A program made the position numbers and the translations under genes. Of a stretch of 64,000 nt of DNA, positions 25,197 through 34,260 are shown piece by piece (positions within the stretch are counted from its first letter, which is position 1; each line of letters begins with the position of its first letter). The notes beneath the pieces were generated by a model, which saw nothing but the letters and a program-made list of their open reading frames with translations, had not been told where the DNA came from and searched no databases. This DNA comes from Agromyces sp. Soil535 (lineage in GTDB: Bacteria; Actinomycetota; Actinomycetes; Actinomycetales; Microbacteriaceae): positions 62,309-126,308 of the forward strand of contig NZ_LMRW01000023.1 of NCBI RefSeq assembly GCF_001428255.1, read 5' to 3'.

Positions 25197-26822
25197 ATGA
25201 AACACAGCATGATCCGAGGTGCGATCGCGGCGACCGCGATCGTGGCGACCTCACTCGCCCTGACCGCCTGCACCCCGCCCGCCGACAACGGACAGCTCGT
25301 CGCTTTCGGGCCGCAGGGCGACAACGGAACGCTCAAGGACAACTCGTTCACCAAGGAGGTCGAGGAGAAGTTCGGCATCGACTTCGACTGGCAGACCACG
25401 ACCTACGACGGCAGCGTCGCCGGCGAGAAGCGGCAGGTCTCGCTGGCCAGCGGCGACTACCCCGACGCGTACTTCCTGGTGCCGTGGGTCGACGCCTTCT
25501 CGCGCAGCGAGCTCCTCAAGTACGGCAAGCAGGGCGTGCTGGTGCCGCTGGAGGACCTCATCGACGAGTACGCGCCGACGCTGAAGGAGCGTTTCGAGGA
25601 GAAGCCGGACTGGAAGGAGTCGGTCACGGCTCCCGACGGGCACATCTACGCGATCACGCAGTGGAGCGAGTGCTACCACTGCAGCTTCCCGTCCAAGCTG
25701 TGGATGAACACGTCGTGGCTGAAGAAGCTCGGCCTGGAGCAGCCGACGACGACCGAAGAGCTCCGCACCGTGCTGCGCGCGTTCAAGAACGACGACCCCA
25801 ACGGCAACGGGGCGCAGGACGAGGTGCCCCTCAGCGGTTCGGCCACGCAGCCCATCATCAACTACCTCATGAACGCGTTCAGCTACGCGCCGGTGGCGGG
25901 GCCGTCGAGCCCGCCACCGCTGGTCATGGACAACGGCGATGTGAAGCTGGCCGCGACCTCGGACGAATGGCGCGCGGGTCTGGAGTACATCAACTCCCTC
26001 GCGGCCGAAGGCCTGCTCGACACCGCGGCGTTCACGCAGAACGGTGAGGCGCTCAAGGCACTCGGCGACAACGCCGGCACCGAGCTCCTCGGCTCCGCGG
26101 TCGATCTGCACCCGTACGACTTCGTGACGGCGGACTCTCCGGACGGCCGCGACAAGAACTACGACGCGGTCGCCCCGGTCGCCGGGCCCGACGGCACGCA
26201 GCTGGCCACGTGGCGATCGCCGGTGAACCCGCTCGGGATGTTCGCCCTCACCAACAAGTCGACCGAGGAGGAGCGCATCAAGGCGATCAAGCTCATCGAC
26301 TACCTGGTGACCGACGACGGCGACAAGCGCGGTGCCATGGGTCCCGAGGGCGAGGCGTGGGTTCCCGCAGTCGACGGCGACGTCGCGCTCGACCCCGAGC
26401 TGGACCCGACCTTCAAGCCGCTCACGTACGATGAGACCTCGAATGCCGCATGGCGGTCGATGGCTCAGTACTGGGACTCGCTGGAGTACCGCAACTCGCA
26501 GGTCGTGCCCGAGGATGTCTACTCGCCGGACGGCTACGAGCGCCGCCTCCTCATCGCGTCGCAGGCGTACGACCCCTACAAGCCGGACGAGAGCATCCTG
26601 TTCCCGTCCGAGAAGCTGTGGCCGAACGAGGACACGTCCGCGGATCTCGCCGATCTGCAGACGAACATCGCCAACTATGTCACGCAGGCGCAGGCCGAGT
26701 TCGTCACCGGGCAGCGCGACATCAACGATGACGCAGCATGGCAGGCGTACCTCGACGACCTGAGCGGTCTCGGGGTCGAGCAGTACCTGCAGATGCAGCA
26801 GGACCTGTACGACGCGCTGTAA
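25197..26822 (+). CDS. Sugar-binding lipoprotein of the LplA type
   Basis: The receptor of the importer has 541 residues, the long form that goes with LplB/LplC permeases. The lipobox LTAC puts the lipidated Cys at residue 25. Segments such as DYPDAYFL and ITQWSECYHCSFPSKLWMN fit the extracellular solute-binding family. The ATG follows AAGGAGAC. The ligand is likely an oligosaccharide from the glycans cleaved by the neighbouring glycosidases. A strong terminator follows. Confidence 0.9.
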   Translation: MKHSMIRGAIAATAIVATSLALTACTPPADNGQLVAFGPQGDNGTLKDNSFTKEVEEKFGIDFDWQTTTYDGSVAGEKRQVSLASGDYPDAYFLVPWVDAFSRSELLKYGKQGVLVPLEDLIDEYAPTLKERFEEKPDWKESVTAPDGHIYAITQWSECYHCSFPSKLWMNTSWLKKLGLEQPTTTEELRTVLRAFKNDDPNGNGAQDEVPLSGSATQPIINYLMNAFSYAPVAGPSSPPPLVMDNGDVKLAATSDEWRAGLEYINSLAAEGLLDTAAFTQNGEALKALGDNAGTELLGSAVDLHPYDFVTADSPDGRDKNYDAVAPVAGPDGTQLATWRSPVNPLGMFALTNKSTEEERIKAIKLIDYLVTDDGDKRGAMGPEGEAWVPAVDGDVALDPELDPTFKPLTYDETSNAAWRSMAQYWDSLEYRNSQVVPEDVYSPDGYERRLLIASQAYDPYKPDESILFPSEKLWPNEDTSADLADLQTNIANYVTQAQAEFVTGQRDINDDAAWQAYLDDLSGLGVEQYLQMQQDLYDAL

Positions 26823-26861
26823 CCCCCGCCCGACGCGGCGGTCGCCGCCCGCGCCGAGCCG

Positions 26862-26897
26862 CTCCTGCCCGGTGGTCGCCAGACCACCGGGCAGGAG
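26862..26897 (+). terminator. Strong hairpin terminator after the sugar importer operon
   Basis: A perfect 16-bp stem (left arm CTCCTGCCCGGTGGTC, 26862-26877; right arm 26882-26897) closes on a GCCA loop 40 bases after the stop of the binding-protein gene. It is followed by TCATT rather than a long T run, which is common in GC-rich actinobacteria. Confidence 0.8.
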
Positions 26898-27145
26898 TCA
26901 TTCCGGGAGGCGTCGGTCGGCTCAGCGCACGCGCAGATCCTCGAGTGTGTCGTCGTCCGGGGCACCGGTGCCCGGCTCGATTGGGCGCGGCGGGTGCGGT
27001 CGGCACTTCGCGAGCAGAGCCGAAGCCCGGAACCGAGTGCCGATCATTACCCCGGGACGCGGAATCGAGGCCGTGGCACGGCGTGTGTGCGCCCGCGGTG
27101 CGGAATTCCCCCGAGGGCGGCGTGAACGGATGCCGCGGCGCGGCG
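26898..27145. other. Decayed stretch between the importer terminator and the ROK gene
   Basis: Apart from the short racemase-family tail (26922-26984) and a 21-base block at 27128-27148 shared with 20728-20748, no gene is visible. The block includes the ROK stop codon. The stretch matches the position where the duplicated cluster would carry its racemase-family gene. Confidence 0.5.
26922..26984 (-). pseudogene. Remnant: C-terminal end of a mandelate-racemase-family gene
   Basis: On the minus strand this encodes a tail with EPGTGAP-DDDTLEDLRVR and a stop. The intact racemase-family protein at 19618 ends EPGIGISWDADALENLRVA. The shared pattern EPGxG...DxDxLExLRV, plus the location just downstream of the ROK gene, indicates the last ~20 residues of a second copy. 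The remainder of that copy is gone or unrecognisable between 26985 and 27127. Confidence 0.5.
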
Positions 27146-28312
27146 TCAGCGTACGAGCGACTGGATCGCTGCGGCGGCAGCGCCCCGCGCCCAGTCCTGG
27201 AACGTGTGCGGCCGCGTCACGATGCGGCAGCGGGCGGCGGCGCCGAACGCGTGTTCGTCGAATGCGCCGCGGAGCGTCTGCTCGAAGAGGTCGAAGTTCG
27301 ACACCCCTTCTCCGCCGATGATGACGAGTTCGGGCCCCGCGAGGTTCACGAGGGTCGCGATGGCGGTGCCGATGATCGCGGCCGCCTCGCGGAACGCGTC
27401 CTCGGCCGCCGGATCGCCGGCGTGGGCGAGTCGCACGGCCTCTTCGATGTCGATCGCGCGACCGTGTGCCGCCGAGACTGCGGCTTCGATCGCTCCGGTC
27501 GAGGCGACGGCCTCGACGCAGCCGCGGCGGCCGCACGTGCAGACCCGCTCCGGGTCCGCGAGGGGCAGGTGGCCGATCTCGCCCGACACGCCGTACGCCC
27601 CGGTGACGACCTGGCCGTTCAGGTGCAGGCCGCTGCCTATGCCACGACCGATCGTGACGATGGCGAACGACGCCGTGCCGAGTCCGACCCCGAACCAGTG
27701 CTCGCCCACGGTGAGAGCGTGGACGTCGTTCTCGAGCGTCACCGGGTGGCCGAGCCGCTCCTGCAGCGTTGCGCCGAAGTCCTCGTCGCTCCACCCCATG
27801 ATCGCCGACTCGCGCACGATACCGGTCGCCGTGTCGACGTCGCCCGAGACCGAGACCCCGATGCCGGCGATTGCGGCGGTCTTGTCGCCGAGTCCGCGCT
27901 CGAGCGCGTCGACGACGTCGACAATCGCATCGGCGACCGCCTGCGGATCGTGTGCGGCGAGGGGCTGCCGCTCGCTGACCAGCACGTGGGTGGCCAGATC
28001 GGTCGCGACCGCGATCACCTCGTCGACGTTGACCTTGATGCCCAGCATGACCATCGCGTCCGGGACGATCGAGACCGGGGCTGCAGGTCGCCCGGGATTG
28101 CCGTCGTGGTGCGTCGCGGGCGGAGCGTCGACGAGTCCCGCTGCGACGAGCGGCGAGACGGCCTTTGTGACCGCGGCCTGCGACAGCCCGGTCTGCCGCG
28201 CGATGTCGATGCGGCTGATGGGGCTGCGGGTCAGAATCGTCGCGAACACCCTCGAGCCGGCGTCCGACGCCGATCGGATCAGCGTCGTGCGCGTGGCGGT
28301 GTCGTAGTCCAT
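27146..28312 (-). CDS. ROK-family transcriptional regulator
   Basis: This 388-residue protein combines an N-terminal winged helix (RSPISRIDIARQTGLSQAAVTKAVSPL, about 29-55) with a sugar-kinase-like ROK domain. Zinc ligands of the ROK signature are present: His248 in GEIGH and Cys258, Cys260 and Cys265 in CTCGRRGC. The sugar-kinase acid residue region (LENDVHAL) is also kept. Such proteins repress sugar-use genes and release DNA on binding sugar. It lies behind GH95 and the CE7 esterase but after a hairpin, so it may be expressed on its own. It is the likely regulator of the glycan locus. Confidence 0.88.
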   Translation of the reverse strand: MDYDTATRTTLIRSASDAGSRVFATILTRSPISRIDIARQTGLSQAAVTKAVSPLVAAGLVDAPPATHHDGNPGRPAAPVSIVPDAMVMLGIKVNVDEVIAVATDLATHVLVSERQPLAAHDPQAVADAIVDVVDALERGLGDKTAAIAGIGVSVSGDVDTATGIVRESAIMGWSDEDFGATLQERLGHPVTLENDVHALTVGEHWFGVGLGTASFAIVTIGRGIGSGLHLNGQVVTGAYGVSGEIGHLPLADPERVCTCGRRGCVEAVASTGAIEAAVSAAHGRAIDIEEAVRLAHAGDPAAEDAFREAAAIIGTAIATLVNLAGPELVIIGGEGVSNFDLFEQTLRGAFDEHAFGAAARCRIVTRPHTFQDWARGAAAAAIQSLVR

Positions 28313-28348
28313 CGAAACCCTCGATCGTTGTCGGATACGGTAGCGGAT

Positions 28349-28379
28349 CGCGGGCCGGATGCCACGCATCCCGCCCGCG
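28349..28379 (-). terminator. Hairpin between the CE7 esterase and ROK genes
   Basis: The arms 28349-28362 and 28366-28379 pair over 14 positions with one mismatch and a three-base loop (CAC). It stands 49 bases after the esterase stop and 37 bases before the ROK start, and probably separates the two transcription units. Confidence 0.6.
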
Positions 28380-28427
28380 GACACATCATGCAGCCGCGCG
28401 CTGACGCGATGGCGCGTCGCGGTCTCA

Positions 28428-29429
28428 TCAGGGCTCCTCGCTCCGCCGCGGCCGGCGCCCCACCCCGACGGCCGGATCTGCGCCGGGCGCAAGGTGCGTC
28501 GCGGCGAAGTCGAGCGCGTTCTCCTCGTCGAGGTCGCCGCCAGCTTCATGGCCGTTGTAGGGCCACAGCACGATCTGCTTCGAGCCCGCGTATGCCGTGA
28601 ACGCGGGAAAGACGGATGCCGGAGGCGTGATTCCGTCGCGCAGTCCGGTGCTGAGGAGCGCCGGCGCGGTCGCGCGCTTCGCGTGGTTGACGCCGTCGAA
28701 GTAGCGCAGCGTCTCGAGGGCAGTCGCCGTGTCGAACCGCCGGTCGGCGAAGTATTGGGTAAGCAGCGCATAGGGGATCTCGGTGCTGAGGTCGGCGGCC
28801 CTGTTGAGCTCGCACAGGAACGGCGCCTGGACGATCGCAACGGCGAGGTCGGGGACGAGTCCCGCGATGGCGAGCGAGATGCCGCCACCCTGGCTGGCCC
28901 CGACGGTGCCGACACGCGATGCGTCGACGCCCTCGAGCGACCGCAGTGCGTCGACGGCCCGGACCGCGTCCGCATACACACGCCGGTAGTAGTACTCGTA
29001 CGGCGAACGCAGGCCGCGCGTGAGGAACCCGCCAGCCGAGGGCCCGCCGTCGGGGTGGTCGTCGTCCGTGTCGCCATGGCCCTGGCCCCGCGCATCGACC
29101 ACGAGGTGGGCATACCCGGCGGCCGCCCACCGCAGATCTCGCAGCGCGTGCCCGCGGCCGTTGCCGTAGCCGAAGAACTGAACGAAGCCGGGAAGCGGTC
29201 CGGACGCGCCGCGCGGCATGCGCAGCCATGCGCGGATGCGCGTGCCGCCGAATCCCGTGAAGGCCACGTCGAAGACGTCGATGACGGTCAGGCGAGTCTC
29301 GCGCGGCTTGATCGTCACGTCGAGCGGGCGGCGCCGGGTCTCGGTGAGCGTCTCGGCCCAGAAGGCGTCGAAGTCGGCCGGCTCGGTCTGCGTGGTCGGG
29401 GTGTCGACGAACGTGAGGTCACCGCGCAT
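28428..29429 (-). CDS. CE7-family acetyl esterase (acetyl xylan esterase/cephalosporin deacetylase type)
   Basis: This 333-residue alpha/beta hydrolase removes acetyl groups from sugars. Ser179 sits in the nucleophile elbow GASQGG, the family RGQG motif is in DARGQGHGD, a catalytic Asp in GLRDG and His in NGHE near the C-terminus. There is no signal peptide, so it acts on imported, acetylated oligosaccharides. The ATG at 29429 follows CGGAGG and overlaps the end of GH95 by 11 bases; the longer frame upstream is not CE7-like. This operon position suggests glycans that are both fucosylated and acetylated. Confidence 0.88.
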   Translation of the reverse strand: MRGDLTFVDTPTTQTEPADFDAFWAETLTETRRRPLDVTIKPRETRLTVIDVFDVAFTGFGGTRIRAWLRMPRGASGPLPGFVQFFGYGNGRGHALRDLRWAAAGYAHLVVDARGQGHGDTDDDHPDGGPSAGGFLTRGLRSPYEYYYRRVYADAVRAVDALRSLEGVDASRVGTVGASQGGGISLAIAGLVPDLAVAIVQAPFLCELNRAADLSTEIPYALLTQYFADRRFDTATALETLRYFDGVNHAKRATAPALLSTGLRDGITPPASVFPAFTAYAGSKQIVLWPYNGHEAGGDLDEENALDFAATHLAPGADPAVGVGRRPRRSEEP

Positions 29430-31848
29430 GGCGGCCTCCGGGCGCGAGGGACGCGGCATCCGTGAACCCCTCCTCCGGAACGTCGACGCTCGCGCCCGCG
29501 GGCACGCGCACCAGTGCATCGCGCCCGGCGTACTCGACGGCGACCTTGCGGTCTTCGGCGCCGCGGTTGTGCAGCCGCGCCGAGGCGAGGGAGCCGCCGT
29601 GCCAGGCGAGGTCTGCGACGAGGCCGGTGCGAACGCCCAGTCCCTGTACTTCTCCTTCGGTCCAGGTCGAGGGCAGGGCGGGAAGTAGCCGGGTCACGCC
29701 ACCGTGGCTTTGGACGAGCATTTCGGCGATGGCGGCGGGGAAGCCGAGGTTGGCGTCGATCTGGAACGGCGGGTGGGTGCTGAACAGGTTCGGCAGCAGG
29801 CCGCCCCACTCGGAGCCGTCGACGGGTCCGTGGCGGGTGGCGTCGCCGTCGAACGGGGTGAGGGCCTCGTCGAGGAGCGCCGCAGCGCCGTCGCCGTCGC
29901 CGGTGCGGGCGCGCAGCGCGATCTTCCATGCCCACGACCAGCCCATCGCGCCGGGACCGCGGGCGTCGAGCAGTCTCACGCTGGCGTCGAACAGCTCGGG
30001 TGTGCGTTCGCGGGTGATCACGTCGAGTGGGTACATCCCGACCAGCGGTGAGAGGTGACGGTGCAGCGGCTCGACCTCGACGACATCCGCCGACCACTCC
30101 CGCAGCCGTCCGTCGGGCCGGATGCCGACGGGGGCGAGCGCGGCCAGGGCGCGATCGATGTCCGCCGCGAGCGGGTCGTCCACGCCGAGCGCCGCGATCG
30201 CGGCGAGCGCCCGTTCGAACAGGCTGGCGATGAGGTGCAGGTCGGATGTCGCGGTGAGGCCGATCGCGGTGGGCTCGCCGTCCGGCCCGATGAACGAGTT
30301 CTCCGGGGCCGTCGACGGGGACGTCCTGAGTTTCCCGTCCGGTCCCGGAACGAGCCAGTCGAGGCAGAACTCGACCGCGCCGCGCATGACGGGCCAGATC
30401 CGGGTCCGGAGCAGCTCGATGTCGCCGCCGAACTCGTACGCGTCCCAGAGGTTGTGGGTGAGCCACACGCCGCCCATCATCCAGATCGCCCAGCTCGGCG
30501 CTCCGTGGCCCATCCCGACCGGAAGGCTCCAGCCCCACATGTCGGTGTTGTGATGGGCCACCCAGCCACGTGCGCCGTACAGCTCGCGCGCCGTGTCGGC
30601 GCCGGTGCGCGCGACGTGCTCGACGAGGGCGATGAGCGGCTCGAACGCGTCGTCCATGCCGAGTACCGGTGCCGCCCAGTAGTTCATCTGGGTGTTGATG
30701 TTGATGGTGTAGTTCGACGACCAGGCGGGGCGCAGTTGGTCGTTCCAGATGCCCTGCAGGTTGGCCGCCGTGCCTCCGGCACGCGAGGAGGAGGCGAGCA
30801 GGTACGCGCCGAACTCGGCCGCCATCGTCGCCTTGAACTGCAGATCCGTTCCGTGTCGGATGTCGCGGTCGACGTCCCATGTGCCTTCCCGTCGACCGCC
30901 GATCGCGAACCGCGCCCGAGCGACGTGCCGACGGTCGGCGACGTGCTCGGCGAGCAGTGCGGACGGGTCGCGGCGCACCGCGGCATCCGCCTGCCCGATG
31001 GCGAGGTCCCGGATCGCCTCACGAGAGGCGGTCCGCCACTCCCCGTCTTCACCGGCCCACCACGACGCGGCGCGAGACGATGTGGAGAGGGCGACCAGCA
31101 GTCGCCGAGCCCCGTGGACGGTCGCCCCTGAGGGCTCGAAGTCCACGAAACCGTCGGTGTCCACCCCGACGGCGACGGCCGCGAAGGCGTCGAAGTCGGT
31201 GTCGGACTCGGCGTACCGCAGGGGCGGTTCCACCGAAGACTCGTGCAGCGGCGCGCCGTCGATGGGCGCCGTGATGTCGAGCGTCACCCCTTGCGCTCCG
31301 TGCCCGGCCATGACGACATCGCCGCGCAGGGGCGTCGTGAGAGCGATGGATGCCGCGAACTCGACGTCTGCGGTCAGCTCGATGAGCAGCGCCTGGGCGG
31401 GGGCCGACACCCACGACCGCCGCCGCACCGTGCCGGCGGGTACGCGCAGCGTCTCGGTCAGCACGGCATCGTCGAGGTCGAGCACGCGGGGGGAGTCGTC
31501 GGCCGACGCATTTGCGATCCGCAGCTCGAGGTCGGCGAACGGCAGGAACTCCTGCGAGTACCGGCCCTCGAACGCCATCAGAAGGCCCTCGGCCGTGCGG
31601 ACGTCGCCCGCGTCCAGCGCCGCACGCACCTGTGCGAGGCGGGCCGGGCCGGCGCCCGCCGCGATCAAATCGCGCAGCGCCTGGGCCGGCCCATCGGGCG
31701 TTCCCGACCATACGGTGGCGTCGTTGAGCGCGTACCGCCCGGACGGGCCACCGAACGCCATCGCGCCGATGCGACCGTTGCCGAGCGGGACCGCCTCATC
31801 CCATCGCTCGGCGGGAGTCGGCCACGAAAGCTGGAGGGTCCGGGTCAT
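29419..31848 (-). CDS. GH95 alpha-L-fucosidase (or alpha-L-galactosidase)
   Basis: This 809-residue GH95 enzyme cleaves terminal alpha-1,2-L-fucose (some members act on alpha-L-galactose) by inversion. Family segments include EAVPLGNGRIGAM at the start, NINTQMNYWAAPV in the (alpha/alpha)6 barrel and NLGFPAAIAEML near the end. No signal peptide is seen, so it is probably cytoplasmic. A sigma-A-like promoter with a possible operator lies 89 bp upstream. A truncated paralogue is at 20811-21154. Confidence 0.9.
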   Translation of the reverse strand: MTRTLQLSWPTPAERWDEAVPLGNGRIGAMAFGGPSGRYALNDATVWSGTPDGPAQALRDLIAAGAGPARLAQVRAALDAGDVRTAEGLLMAFEGRYSQEFLPFADLELRIANASADDSPRVLDLDDAVLTETLRVPAGTVRRRSWVSAPAQALLIELTADVEFAASIALTTPLRGDVVMAGHGAQGVTLDITAPIDGAPLHESSVEPPLRYAESDTDFDAFAAVAVGVDTDGFVDFEPSGATVHGARRLLVALSTSSRAASWWAGEDGEWRTASREAIRDLAIGQADAAVRRDPSALLAEHVADRRHVARARFAIGGRREGTWDVDRDIRHGTDLQFKATMAAEFGAYLLASSSRAGGTAANLQGIWNDQLRPAWSSNYTININTQMNYWAAPVLGMDDAFEPLIALVEHVARTGADTARELYGARGWVAHHNTDMWGWSLPVGMGHGAPSWAIWMMGGVWLTHNLWDAYEFGGDIELLRTRIWPVMRGAVEFCLDWLVPGPDGKLRTSPSTAPENSFIGPDGEPTAIGLTATSDLHLIASLFERALAAIAALGVDDPLAADIDRALAALAPVGIRPDGRLREWSADVVEVEPLHRHLSPLVGMYPLDVITRERTPELFDASVRLLDARGPGAMGWSWAWKIALRARTGDGDGAAALLDEALTPFDGDATRHGPVDGSEWGGLLPNLFSTHPPFQIDANLGFPAAIAEMLVQSHGGVTRLLPALPSTWTEGEVQGLGVRTGLVADLAWHGGSLASARLHNRGAEDRKVAVEYAGRDALVRVPAGASVDVPEEGFTDAASLAPGGRHAR

Positions 31849-31936
31849 CTCTCGTTCCTGGTCAAGTCAGCTCGTGGATCGGGTCCGTGCAAGTCGATCC
31901 TGCGACAGCAGACCCTCGATCCTTGCTTGCGATGTC

Positions 31937-31966
31937 AGGGTAAACATGATTAGTTACCGTTGTCAA
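31937..31966 (-). promoter_or_regulatory. Promoter of the GH95-CE7 operon with an inverted repeat in the spacer
   Basis: On the minus strand TTGACA (31961-31966) and TACCCT (31937-31942) are 18 bp apart. Within it GGTAA-N10-TTACC (31939-31958) is an inverted repeat that a dimeric repressor, plausibly the ROK protein, could bind. The same 56-bp region recurs at 21225-21280. It also lies 15-50 bp upstream of the divergent GH36 gene, so one operator might serve both directions. Confidence 0.65.
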
Positions 31967-31987
31967 GAAACTCATGGAGGAGTCCGG

Positions 31988-34180
31988 ATGCTCAACGGCA
32001 AGGCCACGGTCCACGCATTGCGGGCCGCAGGTGTCTCGCTGGTCGTCGATCTCACGGGCGCGCTGCCGCGCGTGCTGCACTGGGGCGTCGACCTCGGTCC
32101 GCTCGACCCGGCGACCGCGGCCGCACTGTGTGCGACATCCGTCCCTGCCGTGCTCAACAACTCTCCCGATGTGCCCCGCGCCTTCTCCGTATGGCCGACC
32201 GAGCAGGACGGCTGGGCGGGCACTCCGGCGCAGGCAGGCAACCGCGGCGGCACCGCGACCACACCCCGCCCACGGCTCGTCGACGCGGCCGTGGAGCACG
32301 ACGCCGAGGGCGGGCGCATCGCACTCCAGCTCGACGACGTCGTCGCCGGCACAAGAGCCCGCTTGGAATACCGACTCGATGCCGCCGGTGTGCTGTCCGC
32401 GGACCTGTCGATCGAGAACGACTCGGACGCGGCATCAGCCGGCCCCTACTTGGTCGACGGCCTGCGCGCCCTTCTGCCCCTGCCGGATCGCGCGACCGAG
32501 CTGCTGGACTTCACCGGTAAGTGGTGCCGCGAACGCGCACCACAGCGCCTGCCCTTCGCCTTCGGCACCTACGCGCGCCGCGCGCGCCGCGGCAAGCCCG
32601 GGCACGACTCGCCGTACCTGCTGGCAGCGGGCACCGCGGGCTTCGGATTCGCACACGGCGAGGTGTGGGGGATGCACCTCGCGTGGAGCGGCGACGGCGA
32701 GTACCTCGCCGAACGGCTGCCCGAGGGCGCCGGCGTCCTCTCGCGCGTGATCGGCGCGGGGGAGCTGCTGCGTTCGGGCGAGCTGATCCTGCAGCCCGGC
32801 GAGCGCTACGACGCCCCGACGGTGCTGTTCACGTGGTCGGACCGCGGGCTCGACGGCGTCTCGGCACGCTTCCACCGCCGCCTCCGCGCCCGCGCCCACC
32901 ACCCCGGCACTCCGCGGCCGCTCCTGCTGAACACGTGGGAGGCCGTCTATTTCGACCACGAGCTCGACCGGCTCGTCGAGATCGCCGACCGTGCCGCCGA
33001 GGCCGGGGTGGAGCGGATCGTCCTCGACGACGGCTGGTTCCAAGGGCGGCGCGACGCGACCACCGGGCTGGGCGACTGGCTGGTCGACGAGACGGTATGG
33101 CCGGACGGCCTCGGCCCGTTCGTCGAGGCGGTACGCGCCCGGGGCATGCAGTTCGGCCTGTGGTTCGAGCCCGAGATGATCAGCCCCGACTCCGACCTCG
33201 CCCGCGCCCACCCCGACTGGGTGCTCGCGCCCCGCCAGGGCGCCGGCGCCACGGCGCGCAACCAGCAGGTCCTCGACATCGCCAACCCCGACGCGTACCA
33301 CCTCGTGCTCGAACGCATCAGCACCCTCGTTGCCGAGTACGGCATCGACTATCTCAAGTGGGACCACAACCGCGACCTCATGGAGCCCGTAGCCCGCCGC
33401 AACGGGGGAGATCGTCCGCTCGTCCACGCGCAGACGTTGGCGCTCTATCGAATGCTCGACGAATTGCGCTCGCGCCATCCGAAGCTCGAGATCGAGACCT
33501 GCTCGGGCGGCGGCGGACGCGTCGACCTCGGCATCCTGGACCGCACCGACCGGGTCTGGGCCTCTGACTGCAACGATCCCGTCGAGCGCGCCCGCATCGA
33601 ACGCTGGACGCGCATGCTCGTGCCGCCGGAGCTCATCGGCTCGCACGTGGGCGCCCACCGCTCGCACACCACGTCGCGCGAGACCGATCTGTCGTTTCGG
33701 CTCGCTGTCGCGCTCACGGCGCATGCCGGCATCGAAACCGACTTGACCGCCGCGACCGACGACGACCTCCGCACGATCACCGCGTGGTCGGCGCTGTACC
33801 GCGAGCTGCGGGGGCTCCTGCACACCGGAGACGTCGTCAACGCCGACCTCGCCGACGACGACGCCATGCTCACCGGCATCGTCGCTCCCGGCGGCGAGCG
33901 CGCTCTCTTCACGTGGGCGCGCCTGGCCACCTCGCCCGACGGGCAGAGCGGTCGCGTGCGCTTCCCGGGGCTCGACGCCGGCGCACGCTACCGCGTACGA
34001 GTGCGCACCGAACTGGGCCCGGTGAGTCGGCACGAGGCGTCCGACCCGGCCTGGATCGAGGAGGCCGTCAGCGACGCGGGCATAGAACTGCCCGGCGCCG
34101 TGCTCGCCGTGGCCGGTGTGCCGCTGCCCACGCTCAACCCGCAGCAGGCGCTGCTGTTCGACGTCAAGAGGCTCGCATGA
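31988..34180 (+). CDS. GH36 alpha-galactosidase
   Basis: This 730-residue retaining alpha-galactosidase has the nucleophile Asp459 in KWDHNRD and the acid/base Asp527 in SDCND, both typical of GH36. The N-terminal supersandwich and the segment DDGWFQGRRD of the TIM barrel fit as well. It has no signal peptide and should act on imported alpha-galactosides such as melibiose- or raffinose-type sugars. The ATG follows GGAGGAG. It is divergent from GH95 and followed 80 bases on by a secreted GH27 enzyme in the same direction. Confidence 0.92.
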   Translation: MLNGKATVHALRAAGVSLVVDLTGALPRVLHWGVDLGPLDPATAAALCATSVPAVLNNSPDVPRAFSVWPTEQDGWAGTPAQAGNRGGTATTPRPRLVDAAVEHDAEGGRIALQLDDVVAGTRARLEYRLDAAGVLSADLSIENDSDAASAGPYLVDGLRALLPLPDRATELLDFTGKWCRERAPQRLPFAFGTYARRARRGKPGHDSPYLLAAGTAGFGFAHGEVWGMHLAWSGDGEYLAERLPEGAGVLSRVIGAGELLRSGELILQPGERYDAPTVLFTWSDRGLDGVSARFHRRLRARAHHPGTPRPLLLNTWEAVYFDHELDRLVEIADRAAEAGVERIVLDDGWFQGRRDATTGLGDWLVDETVWPDGLGPFVEAVRARGMQFGLWFEPEMISPDSDLARAHPDWVLAPRQGAGATARNQQVLDIANPDAYHLVLERISTLVAEYGIDYLKWDHNRDLMEPVARRNGGDRPLVHAQTLALYRMLDELRSRHPKLEIETCSGGGGRVDLGILDRTDRVWASDCNDPVERARIERWTRMLVPPELIGSHVGAHRSHTTSRETDLSFRLAVALTAHAGIETDLTAATDDDLRTITAWSALYRELRGLLHTGDVVNADLADDDAMLTGIVAPGGERALFTWARLATSPDGQSGRVRFPGLDAGARYRVRVRTELGPVSRHEASDPAWIEEAVSDAGIELPGAVLAVAGVPLPTLNPQQALLFDVKRLA

Positions 34181-34260
34181 GCCGCTGACGTCCCGCTGTT
34201 TCTGGGAACCGCGCGATGGGGCGCGGGGTTCACCGTCGAACCCACCGCAGAGAGGAAACC

